Assembly: GCA_037176725.1 (NCBI GenBank)
Contig: JAZBRS010000014.1
Location: 75,002,501 to 75,066,500, forward strand
From: Posidonia oceanica
Taxonomy: Eukaryota > Streptophyta > Magnoliopsida > Alismatales > Posidoniaceae
Length of the DNA stretch: 64,000 nucleotides
Direction: 5' to 3'
Shown here one piece after another: positions 45,758-56,600 of this stretch. Position numbers and translations under genes: made by a program. Position 1 is the first letter of the stretch. Every line of letters starts with the position of its first letter. Under the pieces are notes generated by a model, which was not told the DNA's origin, did no database searches, and worked only from the letters and a program-made list of their open reading frames with translations.

Positions 45758-47394
45758 GTGAGCGTGACCATCCTGAGGCGTCATCAGGATCAAGAGGCAG
45801 AACAAGTCCACTCCTTCGACATTACAGACCCTACATTCGAGAAGGAGATCTTCTCGGAACTCATTGCATACGAGGAGGAGGGTGATACAGGCGTAGATGA
45901 GAACGATGAACCGTCGCTTGAGTTCCAGCCTTATGATGACGACCTAGAAGGGCCCAACCTTCATGTCGAGGAAGAGACGGAGGCTATCAATGTTGGCACA
46001 GCTGAAGATGTCAGAGAAGTCCGCATCAACGCCCTACTACCACCCCAGGCTAGAGCAGAGTTTATTGCATTCCTTATGGAATACGCAGATGTCTTTGCCT
46101 GGAGCTATGAAGACATGGTCGGCCTTGATGTTGAGATCGTGGTGCATAACTTGCCTCTAGACCCAGACGCGAAGCCAGTAAAGCAGAAGCTTCGGAAGTG
46201 ACGACCACAGTGGCTGCTCAAAATCAAGGAGGAAATCATGAAGCAGCACAGTGTTGGTTTTCTCAAGGTCGTCCTTTATCTAGAATGGCTCGCAAATGTT
46301 GTGCCTGTGCCCAAGAAGGATGGACGGGTCCATATGTGCATTGATTACAGGGATCTAAACAAAGCCAGTCCCAAGGACGACTTTCCCTTACCGCACATCG
46401 ACGTCCTGGTGGACAACACTGCAGGGCACAAGATGCTCTCCTTCATGGATGGCTTCTCCGGCTACAATCAGATCAGAATGGCAGAAGAAGACATGGAGAA
46501 GACCTCATTCATCACACCCTGGGGAGTCTTCTGCTATCAGGTCATGCCATTTGGGCTCAAGAACGCTAGAGCAGCATATCAGAGGGTGATAACAGCATTA
46601 TTTCACGACCTCATGCATCAAGAAGTCGAGGTCTACGTGGATGACATTATTGCTAAGTCTAGAGAGCCTGAGGATCACCTTATATGCCTCAAGAAGCTCT
46701 TTGATCGCCTGAGGAAGTACAAGCTCCGCCTTAACCCCAGTAAATGCATGTTCAGGGTGTCATCTGGCAAGCTATTGGGCTACATTGTCAGCCAGAGGGG
46801 GATTGAAGTGGACCTGAGTAAGGCCAAAACCATTGTGGACATGCCACCCCCAAGACTGAGAAAGAAGTCAGAGGCCTGCTAGGGCGTCTGCAGTTTATCA
46901 GCCAGTTCATTGCACAACTCAGTCCTATCTGCGAACCTATCTTTAAGCTCCTAAAGAAGAATGCACGGATCAACTGGAGCGATGAGTGCCAAGCTGCATT
47001 TGACAAGATCAAGCAGCTCCTAATCAAGCCTCCTGTCCTGGTCTCTCCCGTGCCAGGGAGACCTCTAATTCTCTATCTTTCTACCACGCAGTATTCCATG
47101 GGCGCCGTCTTGGGCCAACATGATGAAACCGGTAGAAAGGAGCGTGCCATCTACTACCTGAGCAAGAAGTTTACTGATTGCGAAGCCAGGTATAGCACCA
47201 TAGAGAAGACCTACCTATCTCTAGTCTGGGCCGCACAGAAGCTAAGGCATTACACGATGGCGCACCCAGTTTAGCTCTTATGCTGGCATGACCCAATCAA
47301 GTTCCTTTTCCAGAAGCCGGCTATGGTGGGCAGATGTGTTAAGTGGCAGGTGTTATTGTCTCAATATGACATTACTTTCGTCACGTAGAAATCA
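45758..47394 (+). pseudogene. element C reverse transcriptase and first RNase H (degenerate)
   Basis: The acidic linker (FQPYDDDLEGPNLHV, VFAWSYEDMVGLD) leads to HNLPLDPDAKPVKQKLRK and a TGA at 46199. RT motifs are MCIDYRDLNKASPKDD, FMDGFSGYNQI, VMPFGLKNARAAYQR and YVDD at 46634-46645. A one-base deletion near 46852 shifts the frame before LLGRLQFISQF. The first RNase H region shows LYLSTTQYSMGAVLG (catalytic Asp absent, as in B), YYLSKKF and STIEKTYLSLVWA. TAG codons at 47272 and 47386 correspond to CAG in B. Confidence 0.92.
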
Positions 47395-48000
47395 ATGAAG
47401 GGCCAAGCCATGGCAGATCATCTGGCCGACTTCCCTTTACCTGAATATCAGCCTCTGCAGACACAGTTCCCCGATGAAGATATCCTGTTCGCCATGGAGG
47501 ATTCAAAGCAGAAGGATCCTGAAGACGAATTACAGTGGCATCTGTACTTCGATGGCGCAGTTAATAGAAGGGGCAGAGGCATCGGCGCTGTCCTATCAAC
47601 GCCGCAGGGAGTTCTAATCCCCTTTGCAAGGAAGATGATATTCCCATGCACAAACAATGAAGCAGAATGTGAAGCCTGCCTTCTAGGACTGCAAGTCGCA
47701 CTTGAGCATGATGTACGCAAGCTGCATGTGCATGGAGATGCGATGTTGGTCATCTCTCAGGTTAACGGCGACTGGAAGACTAAGGACCCTAAGCTGGTAC
47801 CCTATCATGAATGCCTGCTGAAGCTGATAGGAGAATTTGAAGACATCCGCTTCACTTACATGAATAAAGCCAAGAATGCCTATGCAGATGCTCTGGCAAC
47901 CTTAGCATCTTGGCTCTCTATACCCGAAGGCCGTGCAGTGGATGTATCAGTCTCTCGTGTGGAGCAGCCCGCACACTGCATGACTATCAAGGAAGCAGAT
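47395..48000 (+). pseudogene. element C archaeal-type RNase H (second RNase H)
   Basis: This is the Tat-clade extra RNase H, fully open here. The four acids are in LYFDGAVNRRG, NNEAECEAC, GDAMLVISQ and AYADALATLAS. The sequence is about as conserved with B as the RT, unlike the degenerate upstream domain, which supports selection on this domain while the lineage was active. The frame continues directly into the integrase N-terminal region. Confidence 0.9.
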
Positions 48001-49255
48001 CCAGCAGAGGAACTCCCATGGTACCACGACATTATGGTCTTCCTAGAATCTGGAAGCCCCCCACCTGGTGCCTTAGCAACAGACAGAAAGACTTTGGCAC
48101 ATCTAGCGTCAAAGTATGTGATAGAGGCAGGACATCTGTACGGAAGATCTTACAACCAAATGCTCTTACGCTGCGTAGACAAGAAGGAGGCTGACACATT
48201 GATGCTCTAAGTGCATGCAGGGACCTGCAGCCCTCACATGAATGGTGTGTTGCTGACCAAGAAGATTATGCTCCAAGGCTACTTCTGGTCAACCATGGAG
48301 GCAGACTGCTGCCAATTTGTGCGCAAGTGCCATAGCTACCAGATCCATGGGACTTCATACACGCACCCCTACATGAATTGCACAGCATATCTTCGCCTTG
48401 GCCTTTCTCCACCTAGGGGATCGATGTCATTGGCGCCATACACCCACCAGCTTCCAACGGTCATCATTACATTCTGGTAGCAATCGACTACTTTACCAAG
48501 TGGGTGGAAGCAGCCTCCTACAAAACAGTTACTGCCGTGGCTACAGAAAAGTTTATCAGAAACAATATCATAGCCCGGTATGGAGTCCCGTACGCGCTTA
48601 TCTCTGATAACGGCACAAACTTCATAGCCAAGAGGATCGAAGACTACCTGCAGAGCTTCCACATCAAGCATCACCGATCCTCGCCTTATCGGCCACAGAT
48701 GAATGGTGCAGTAGAGTCTGCCAACAAGAATCTTGTCAAAATCTTCAAAAAGATGGCAGAAACTCACAAAGACTGGCATGATAAGCTTCCGTACACGCTC
48801 TGGGCATACATGACATCAGTCCGGACCACAACAGGAGCCACCTCATATTCTCTAGTGTACGGCATGGAGGCAGTGCTGCCTATCGAAGTAGAGATCCCCT
48901 CGCTATGGATCCTACGAGAAGCTGAGCTGGAAGAAGCAGAATGGGTCGAAGACCGCCGTGTCCAGCTAAACTTGATTGATGAGCATAGGCTGCAAGCCAT
49001 ACATCATGCTTAGTGCTACCAGAAGCGCTCGACCAGAGCATACATAAAGAAAGTTAGGCCCAGAAGCTTCAACCCAGGGGATATGGTCCTCCGAGCCATC
49101 CATCTCCCCGACGGCTGAGGGAAATTCCGGTTCAACTAGCGTGGCCCCTTCTTAATCAAGCGGATCTTCTCCGGCGGCGCAACCTTGAGGACATGGACCA
49201 GGTCAAGCAGTCTAAGCCGGTCAACTCATACTACCTCAAGAAGTACTACCATTAG
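48001..49255 (+). pseudogene. element C integrase
   Basis: After LPWYHDIMVFLESG and a TAA at 48208 (CAA in B), the zinc module follows, with HAGTCSPHMNG and KCHSYQIHG. The second zinc Cys of B (CHNC) is Tyr here. A one-base deletion near 48347 and a TAG (TGG in B) precede GIDVIGAI, then YFTKWVEA, ISDNGTNF and MNGAVESANKN (D-35-E triad complete). The tail has RSFNPGDMVLRA and the GPF motif, with stops at about 49012, 49117 and 49136 (the last two CGA and TGG in B). The frame closes at the TAG at 49253-49255. Confidence 0.9.
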
Positions 49256-50971
49256 CCCGCCGCTGCCTTGCACAACCTTTCCTCTTTTACTTCTTGCATT
49301 CCATCTTCCACATGCATTTTAGGCTTGTTTATTTTTCAGCAAAAAAGTTGTAAATGTATTATGTGCATTACTATCATTAAGCCCGATGACGAAAATCGGA
49401 GATGCTTGCCTACCCTGGAAGGAGTACCCTCTACCTCACCTGACACTACTTAGATGTCCTAACCAGTGAGGGAGCCACCATCTAGTGAGAACAGACGAAA
49501 TATCTAAACCCCTTCAGGACTTACACCTCAGGAGGGAGAAAAAAATCCTAGGGTGTGAGAGATTGTAAGCAAGACCTACATGCCTTAGCCTAGCCACCAC
49601 AGAAGACTAGAAGGTGAAGACGGAAGTTAGCCCTAGAGATAGAGGTGTGCAGTACAACCTCATCCCTCCAATTTGCCTTGGGGAGGACCCAAATCCACGC
49701 TTGCAAATCCACAAGCCATACAAGGCCTAGCCCCTTTTTGTCTCAGAACCAGGCGCCCATTACCTCTAAGTTAGGGACAGCAGAAGCCTGCGAGCCAAGG
49801 AAAAAAAGAGAAGCAAAAAAAAAGGGAGGAACAAAAAAAGAAAAGACAAAAAAAAAAAAACAACAAGCAAAATAAAGAAGGGGCAAAAACAAAAGTCAAC
49901 CCTAGAAACAAAGGCAAGCAGCGTGATTCCGCCCCCTTTCCCTATCTTAGAGAGGAACCAAATTCACGCCTGGGAAATACACAGATCCCGTAGGGCCTAA
50001 CCACTCCTCCCAGCCATTACTAGGCACCCATTATCCCCCCAGGCCAGGGATAGGGAAAGTACTACACACCTATATGGGAGCAAAAAAAAAGAGACAAGAG
50101 AAAAAATGAAAAGAGTAGGTGTAGCTCCTTGAGAGTTTGGCATGGAGCCTGTCCTCGCTACACCACCACCCGAGTGCCCATAATACCCTTTCCGGAGTGC
50201 CACCAACAGTTAGGAGTCCAAGTAGAGTCTGGTGAGTCAGAGATCGCTCCTTCCTTTGCAGCAGGCATCAAGCACTCCACATGCTGAGGGCGATAGATTT
50301 AGTATAGAGCATGCATGCATCTATTCGCTATCAAATCATCCCCGCCCCCTTTCCTCCCACTCTGCAAGGCTCGGCTCAGCGCTGGGACAATACTTCTGCC
50401 AAGGCAGGTTGACCGCCTCCAAGCCTCAGAGCAACTAATCACTGCCAGTCCAGCAGCTCAGGGAAAGCATCAGTAATCAGAGACAGGGCGATCACTCCAG
50501 AGGCAACAGGACAACCTTGGCAACCTTGGGGCCCCTCTCGGGCCGTCGGGTCTGCGCAATCAGGTGCCACCCCTAATCCCTGTGCGACTTCACTCTGGGC
50601 AGACGAAGTCTCTTTTTCGCTTGTCACCTTGCTCCGTATAGGACAAGGACAAGCGTGCCTCATTTGTGACTTCATTCCAGGCGAACGAAGCCCCCTTCCC
50701 TTGTCTCCTCGCTCCGCACGGACGAGGACAAGAGTGCCCTTTGTGCGGCACCGCCTTGTAGAGGTGATGCCCCCTTTTGCTTAGCTGAATGTGCTTGAAT
50801 TCTGTAGTCTGATTGCTAGCTGTAGCGTTTGAACTGCTTTATCAGCTTTATATGCACATTTGCTTCTCTGTCTGCCAGTATTACGTGCCTATACATGTTC
50901 TGGATTGATGAAATAGCTTTGCCTACAGGTACCTGAAGATTTCTCACTAGCTGCCTGCATTCTCGCCTGTC
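49256..50971 (+). other. non-coding interval between integrase and accessory ORF in C
   Basis: This is 1.7 kb without a gene. It shares ordered landmarks with B, including cacctgacactacttagatgt (49436), an A/G-rich run at 49798-49890, ggcatggagcctgtcc (50137) and the gtacctgaagatt string (50929). C also has a second run of class gacgaagtc / ctcgctccgya (50600-50720) repeated twice. Confidence 0.6.
50908..50971 (+). promoter_or_regulatory. candidate 3' splice site upstream of the C accessory ORF
   Basis: The string agctttgcctacag is followed by gtacctgaagatt, with the AG at 50927-50928, 43 nt before the ATG at 50972. It matches a plant acceptor better than in B and the exon side is conserved between the two elements. 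Confidence 0.4.
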
Positions 50972-52156
50972 ATGGGTTTCCCCACCTTGGTGACTCCAGC
51001 ACATTGCTCTAAGACTCTTCGATGATGGATCGCCATGCTCACCGAAGCTGATCGTGAAAAGCTAAGCCTGTGGGGCATCCCACCCAGACTTCTGAAAGTT
51101 GCTGATGTGGAGGTCAGCCGACAGCTCTTGTGTGCTGCTGCAAGGTTCTGGAAACCAGCGCACCATGTCTTCCGTTTCGGCAGGACAGAGCTGACACTTA
51201 CACTAGAGGAAGTGCACTGATTCTGCGGCTTCTCCACACTCATGGGACCCGCTGTGTTCATGAGGCATTCTGGCTATGTCACCGTCCTGAGGCAACTCAC
51301 GGGGCTCTCTACACAAATCCGCGAGAAAAGATTGGTCTGCGTCGACGGACCCGTACCTACGCTTCGCCTGAATTATTTTGAGGAAGTCTCCAAGAAGCGC
51401 GCTGAATTGAGAGATGAATTGTGGCTTCGCGGCTTTGTCATCCGCTTCCTAGACGAGCTGATCTTTAGTCATGGCCAGATGACTGTAACTATTGAAGTTA
51501 CGGAGATCGCCCTAGCTGTGGTGACCCGCCAAATCGACCTGGAACTTGTCGTCTTGGTTGAGACATACCGCGGACTGGACTGCATCTCGCACCGCTGCTG
51601 CCACTTTCATGGCTACGGAGCTCTGGTACAAGTGTGGTTGGCCGGACACCTGGAGGTAGACATCCTGCACCCCTAGAAGCATGCATTTGAGACGTACTGC
51701 AGTAGCGGCCATGCCAAGACTGTCAAGACTGTTCGCGAGGAGTACGAAAGGCTGGAACAGCTGACTGATGATACAGTAACCTGGCGTATCATTCCATCTG
51801 TAGTAGAGCCGTTCACCGTCTTCTTCGACGCCTGTGACATGCGTCTGGTTGTCCTGCCGGGGTTCACTGAAGGCGTGGAGTATCACCCCATCCGGGTCAT
51901 GCGGCAATTTGGTCTCCGCCAAGGAGCATTTATCGACAGCACCGCGCCGAAGCTACTCCAGCCCTATCCTTTCAGCACAGTTGCAGCCACAACAGAGTTG
52001 GCAGACCTTATGCGCCATGGTGTAAAATCCACAGACATTGCAGCAGCAAAGGGCTCAGGATGTACCCCTGAGTATCTGACTGAAGTGCAGGGGCTCTGGC
52101 CCATTAATGAGATCCCACCTGGCGCACCTCTGTTCCCTGACACCAGGAGGTTATAG
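50972..52156 (+). pseudogene. accessory ORF in env position of C (DUF7745/plant-mobile-domain-like)
   Basis: A single frame of 395 codons starts MGFPTLVTPAHC and ends PLFPDTRRL, interrupted only by TGA at about 51023, TGA at about 51218 and TAG at 51674 (Gln in B). Motifs are LWGIPPRLL, ARFWKPAHHVFRFGRTEL (the RFW / F-G-x-x-E-L pattern of DUF7745 and plant mobile domains), DELWLRGFVIRFLDELIF, IALAVVTRQIDLELVVL, HPIRVMRQFG and PINEIPPGAPLFP. Conservation with B runs over the full length and in frame, indicating past selection as a protein. There is no signal peptide or transmembrane segment. The function is unknown. Confidence 0.75.
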
Positions 52157-52779
52157 AAGGCACGGATTGACTAAGGCGTCTACATCTGCATATCCCTTTT
52201 TGAGTCTTACTGTACTCTGTTCTGCCTGTTATAGGCGTGTAATCAAGACTTTGTGAATGCAAGGATGTTTTGTACCATGTGCTTGTGTGTTTGGCTTGGC
52301 TTCCATAACATGGTGCATGCATGGTCTTACAATCATATTTTCAGCGTACTTCTTCAGTCCCTCGGAGTCATGAGGAGGGCATTATCAGAGCCTAACGGCT
52401 TGCAAGCTCATAAGCAACTACCAACACTCTCAGCACCAAAGGAATCTACAAGAAGACCCTGTGTTCCACTTGGATGCCAGAATCTCTGCAAACCAGCACC
52501 GTCAACACGGTCAAAGCCGCCAAGCACCCCGGCTGGATCTCCGTCGAGCTGGTAGCCCTAACTACCCGTTTGACAAGCACGTCAGCTTAATCTATCGCTT
52601 TTCGATGCCAAGGGCGCTTCGGCTGTCCCCTAGTATCCTCCCTGATACCAAGGGCATCTTTTTTCGCTGCCCCATGGTATCACATCTCCAGCTGCATCAA
52701 CGCTAGAACGCCTAACTGTCACGGGCCCATCCGTTTCTTTGCTCTGCCTTCGGATTTTGGTGCCCCTGTACCCTTTACG
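52157..52779 (+). other. C 3' untranslated segment with imperfect hairpin and module copy
   Basis: There is no gene. It contains the gagctggtagccc / tgacaagcacgtca module (52546-52584) and an imperfect version of the CCCCTGGTATCA inverted repeat (52627-52654). Confidence 0.6.
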
Positions 52780-52997
52780 GTCGATAAGTTCGAAACTTAT
52801 CACATTCTGATCCATTGCGTTCGATAGGTCCGAAACCTATCCTTTCCGGTCAATAAGTCCGAAACTTATCATTTGCTGTTGTGGTCAATAGGTCCGAAAC
52901 TTATCACATTCCAATCTTTTGCAGCCGATAAGTTCGAATCTTATCAGTTCCCATTTCACGGTCGATGGGTCCAAAATCTATCATCTGTCAACCTTCC
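52780..52997 (+). repeat. irregular array of covarying inverted repeats in C
   Basis: Short palindromic elements are spaced about 30-45 bp apart: GATAAG-ttcgaaa-CTTATC (52783), GATAGG-tccgaaa-CCTATC (52822), then variants with ATAAG/CTTAT, ATAGG, GATAAG/CTTATC (52927) and GATGGG/CTATC (52964). The centre is usually tccgaaa. The same type reappears after the 81-bp array (54143-54205). Confidence 0.75.
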
Positions 52998-54142
52998 GGT
53001 CCGGTCTTGATAAGGCTTGCACTTATCATTCCTGGCCTCTTCCTGGTCTTGGTAGGGCTTGCACCTATCATTCCTAGCAGTCTGGTCTTGATAAGGCTTG
53101 CACTTATCATTCCTAACCTCCTCCTGGTCTTGATAGGGCTTGCACCTATCATTCCTGGCGGTCCGGTCTTGATAAGGCTTGCACTTATCATTCCTGACCT
53201 CTTTCTGGTCTTGATAGGGCTTGCACCTATCATTCCTGGCGGTCCGATCTTGATAAGGCTTGCACTTATCATTCTTGACCTCTTCCTGGTCTTGATAGCG
53301 CTTGCACCTATCATTCCTGGCGGTCCGGTCTTGATAAGGCTTGCACTTATCATTCCTAACCTCTTCCTGGTCTTGGTAGGGCTTGCACCTATCATTCCTA
53401 GCGGTCCAGTCTTAATAAGGCTTGCACTTATCATTCCTGACCTCTTCCTGGTCTTGATAGGGCTTGCACCTATCATTCCTGGCGGTCTGGTCTTGATAAG
53501 GCTTGCACTTATCATTCCTGACCTCTTCCTGGTCTTGATAGCGCTTGCACCTATCATTCCTGGCGGTCCAGTCTTGATAAGGCTTGCACTTATCATTCCT
53601 GACCTCTTCTTGGTCTTGGTAGCGCTTGCACCTATCATTCCTGGTGGTCCGGTCTTGATAAGGCTTGCACTTATCATTCCTGACCTCTTCCTGATCTTGG
53701 TAGGGCTTGCACCTATCATTCCTAGCGGTCCGGTCTTGATAAGGCTTGTACTTATCATTCCTTACCTCTCCCTGGTCTTGATAGAGCCTGCATCTATCAT
53801 TCCTGGTGCTCCGGTCTTGGTAAGGCTTGCACTTATCATTCCTGACCTCTTCCTGGTCTTGATAGGGCTTGCTCCTATCATTCCTGGCGGTCCGGTCTTG
53901 ATAAGGCTTGCACTTATCATTCCTGACCTCTTCCTGGTCTTGATAGGGCTTGCACCTATCATTCCTGGCGGTCCGATCTTGATAAGGCTTGCACTTATCA
54001 TTCCTGGCCTCTTTATAGTCTTGATAGGGCCTGCACTTATCATTCCTGGCCCCTTTCTGGTCTTGATAGGGCCTGCACTATCATTCCTGGCCTCTTTCTG
54101 GTCTTGATAAGGCTTGCACTTATCATTCCTGGCCTCTTTCCG
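52998..54142 (+). repeat. 81-bp tandem array in C 3' region (about 14 copies), dimer of two hairpin subunits
   Basis: The unit has two halves. One contains GATAAG-gcttgca-CTTATC, the other GATAGG-gcttgca-CCTATC. The two halves differ at the third arm pair in a compensating way, and the linkers alternate (cctgacctcttcctggtctt and cctggcggtccggtctt). Because 81 is a multiple of 3 without stops, it reads as a false 27-residue repeat protein of 380 residues and, on the other strand, 256 residues. It corresponds in position to the B 28-bp array but is a different sequence. Confidence 0.93.
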
Positions 54143-54205
54143 GTCGATAAGTCCGTAACTTATCATTCACTCCCTTGCGGTCGATGGGTCCGAAACCTAT
54201 CATCT
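54143..54205 (+). repeat. irregular covarying inverted repeats after the 81-bp array
   Basis: GATAAG-tccgtaa-CTTATC (54148) and GATGGG-tccgaaa with CCTATC (54183) continue the pattern of 52780-52997, so the 81-bp array seems to have amplified inside an older hairpin series. Confidence 0.7.
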
Positions 54206-54350
54206 GCTGTGCGTCCCCTTTACTTGCTTGCTTTCTCGGCGAAAAAGGTGCCCCCTTTTCTTTCGCGTGGGAATTTTGCCCCTCTTTTTTCCATGCCGCT
54301 CTGGTCGTCTGCTTGCTTCCTCGAGCGAGGACAAGCTATCTTTCCTTCTC

Positions 54351-54388
54351 CGAGCTGGCAGCCCTAACTGCTCGGTTGACACCCATCA
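54351..54388 (+). repeat. two-hairpin module copy in C 3' region
   Basis: cgagctggcagccc is followed by tgacacccatca, a variant of the LTR module at 37504. A further copy, GGGCTGGCAGCCC plus TGACACCCGTCA, is at 54493-54529. Confidence 0.65.
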
Positions 54389-54432
54389 TAACTGTCCAAC
54401 CCTTCTTTCGATGCCACGAGCGCTTTGGCTGT

Positions 54433-54460
54433 CCCCTGGTATCATCCCTGATACCAGGGG
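54433..54460 (+). repeat. perfect 12-bp stem, 4-nt loop inverted repeat
   Basis: CCCCTGGTATCA, a TCCC loop and the exact reverse complement of the first arm. Imperfect copies lie at 52627 in C and 27973 in B. It is followed by gcatctta rather than a T run, so a Rho-independent-type terminator is not implied (and not expected in a plant). Confidence 0.85.
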
Positions 54461-54549
54461 CATCTTATATTGCCGCCCTCGGTATCATGTCTGGGCTGGC
54501 AGCCCAAACTGCTCGGATGACACCCGTCACCCTGTCTGGCGTCCTTTCT

Positions 54550-54820
54550 CCTTGGGCTGATAGCCCCAACTATCAGGTAGTGAGTCCGTCAACTCCTTGG
54601 GCTGATAACCCAAACTATCCGGTGGTGAGTCCATCAACTCCTTGGGCTGATAACCCCAACTATCCGGTGGTGAGTCCGTCAACTCCTTGGGCTGATAACC
54701 CCAACTATCCGGTGGTGAGTCCGTCAACTCCTTGGGCTGATAACCCTAACTATCCGATGGTGAGTCCGTCAACTTCTTGGGCTGATAACCCTAACTATCT
54801 GGTGAGGAGTCCGTCAACTC
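54550..54820 (+). repeat. 45-bp tandem array in C (6 copies)
   Basis: The unit includes ttgggctgataaccccaact, then atccggtggtgagtccgtca. Six near-identical copies are seen. Each holds GATA...TATC arms, again of the GAT/ATC class. On the minus strand it reads as a false 15-residue repeat. Confidence 0.93.
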
Positions 54821-54829
54821 ATCATTCAC

Positions 54830-55174
54830 TGCACCAGCACTCCATGCTAGATGCCTGCATTAGCATCACTTTGCACCTCCATGCATCGGCACAGCGCCAT
54901 CTCTTACCATATCTACATCATGCATTGGTGCATATTGGTTCGACATCAACATTAACATCAACAGCATATCAGCACTGCATCAGCATTGCATCATCGGCGC
55001 ATTGCATTACATCTGCATTCGCATCAGCATTTGCATTTGCATTTTGGCAACGGGTCATGATTTCTGGCGCATCCGTCGGGATAGTAACTCATGCCTACAT
55101 ACTTCGTGCTCGCCGGTTCAGGTAGGGTGTCTTGTCAACCCTGAGCAGCGGCCTCGGTTCCCTTGACCTCGCTC
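54830..55174 (+). other. C terminal 3' segment, GCAT-rich, conserved with B
   Basis: A run of gcatcagcattgcat and related strings (54890-55045) is followed by the segment conserved with B before the polypurine tract (gtgtcttgtcaaccctgagc, then gcggcctcgg). There is no gene. Confidence 0.65.
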
Positions 55175-55183
55175 AGGGAGGGG
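55175..55183 (+). promoter_or_regulatory. element C polypurine tract
   Basis: AGGGAGGGG followed by catc and the LTR TG, identical to element B. Confidence 0.88.
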
Positions 55184-55636
55184 CATCTGTAAACACCCTA
55201 TTTTAGCCAAGGGGTCATAGCTGGCTAGCGACACTCTGGGAGCACTCTGGAACTAATTCTGAGGTCTAGAAGCTCACCCTCCTTTAACCTTAAACCCTCA
55301 CCCCATTCCAAAACCAATATCATTCCCTAAACCAAACCATCAAACCAAACCCAACCCTCTCAAAACCCTAAACCCTAAACCTTCCAAAATTCCTTCAAAA
55401 ATCCCATTTAAAACCATAGAAAACCCTAAATTAAACCCTAGGTCAAACCCTAGAAGTCCTAGGTCACACACATACAAAACCCTCCTCCAAATCCAAGCCT
55501 TTCACCTTCTTTCTCTTCTGATTATCCTTTTCTCTCTCCTGATTATCTTTTTTCTCTCTTCTGATTATTCTTTTCTCTCTCCTCCTTGTCCTCCTTCTCT
55601 TTCTCCTTCGTTTCCTCTCTTTTTTTCCTCTTTTCT

Positions 55637-56600
55637 TGCTCTCCAATGGGCCCACCTTATTCTCCTCTCTTCCCTCTATTTTATCTTTATTTTATTTTAT
55701 TTTATTTTATCTTATCCCATGCTATTCAATCTTTAATCTGTTTTCCTCCCTCCCTCTCTTTCTTTATTTCCTTCTTCCTTTCTTTCTCTCTTTTCCTTTT
55801 TCCATATTAAACCCTAAGCCCTAATCCACTCCTAAACCCTAAAACCCTAAACCCTAATCCACATCAAAACCCAAAACCCTAAGGCCCTAAACTCTAATCC
55901 ACATCAAAATCCAAAACCCTAAAATCCTAAACTTTAATCCACATCAAAACCCAAAACCCTAAAGCCCTAAACTCTAATCCACACCAAAACCCAAAACCCT
56001 AAAACCCTAATCCACATCAAAACCCAAAACCATATTAAACCCTAAACCCTAAGCCACTCAAAAAACCCTAACCTAAACCCTAATCCACTCAAAAACCCTA
56101 AACTCCAAAACCCTAAACCCCAATCAAGACCCTAATAAAATCCTAATCAATACCATAAAAAACTTAAAACCCTAAAACCTAAATCTAATCCATGCAAATT
56201 CAAATTACAATTACAACCCAATTAAATCTAATCAAAACCTCAAGCCCACTTAAAATGCAAAGCGCATCTTTAAACCTAATTAAGAATTAAAACCAATTTG
56301 AATTTAACAACTAAAGTTAAAACCCACTTAAACAAATCAAAACTCATTTAAGTTTAAAACCAATTAAAGATAAAACACATCCGAACTCATTGAAAAAACA
56401 AACTAAACCCCAAACCCCATTTAAAAAAAATCCTAAAACCCATTTGAAACACAAAGTCTATTTCAACTTGAATTTAATAAATTTAAACAATCAACAACCA
56501 AATCCATTTAAACTAATTCAAACCTAAACTAATTAAAATCAAAACAAAAATCCAAACCAAGTCCAAGGCCCACTAAGCCCTTTTTTTTCCTTTTTTCCTT
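55637..56600 (+). repeat. segment of C 3' LTR absent from the 5' LTR, with telomere-like CCCTAAA motifs
   Basis: The 5' LTR goes directly from one pyrimidine tract to the next (about 34080-34100), whereas the 3' LTR has about 0.96 kb between them. The segment has pyrimidine-rich sequence, then a long A/C-rich part with repeated aaaccctaa and aaaccctaaaaccctaa strings (55805-56160), resembling plant telomere repeat (CCCTAAA) in degenerate form. Flanking pyrimidine tracts suggest a deletion in the 5' LTR by recombination between them, or an expansion in the 3' LTR. Confidence 0.8.

Noticed and set aside
52965..54107. Open frame of 380 codons with a 27-residue repeat, plus a 256-codon frame on the other strand
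   Set aside because: It follows from an 81-bp (27-codon) tandem unit without stops. Both strands are open, and inverted-repeat structure explains the sequence better than a protein.
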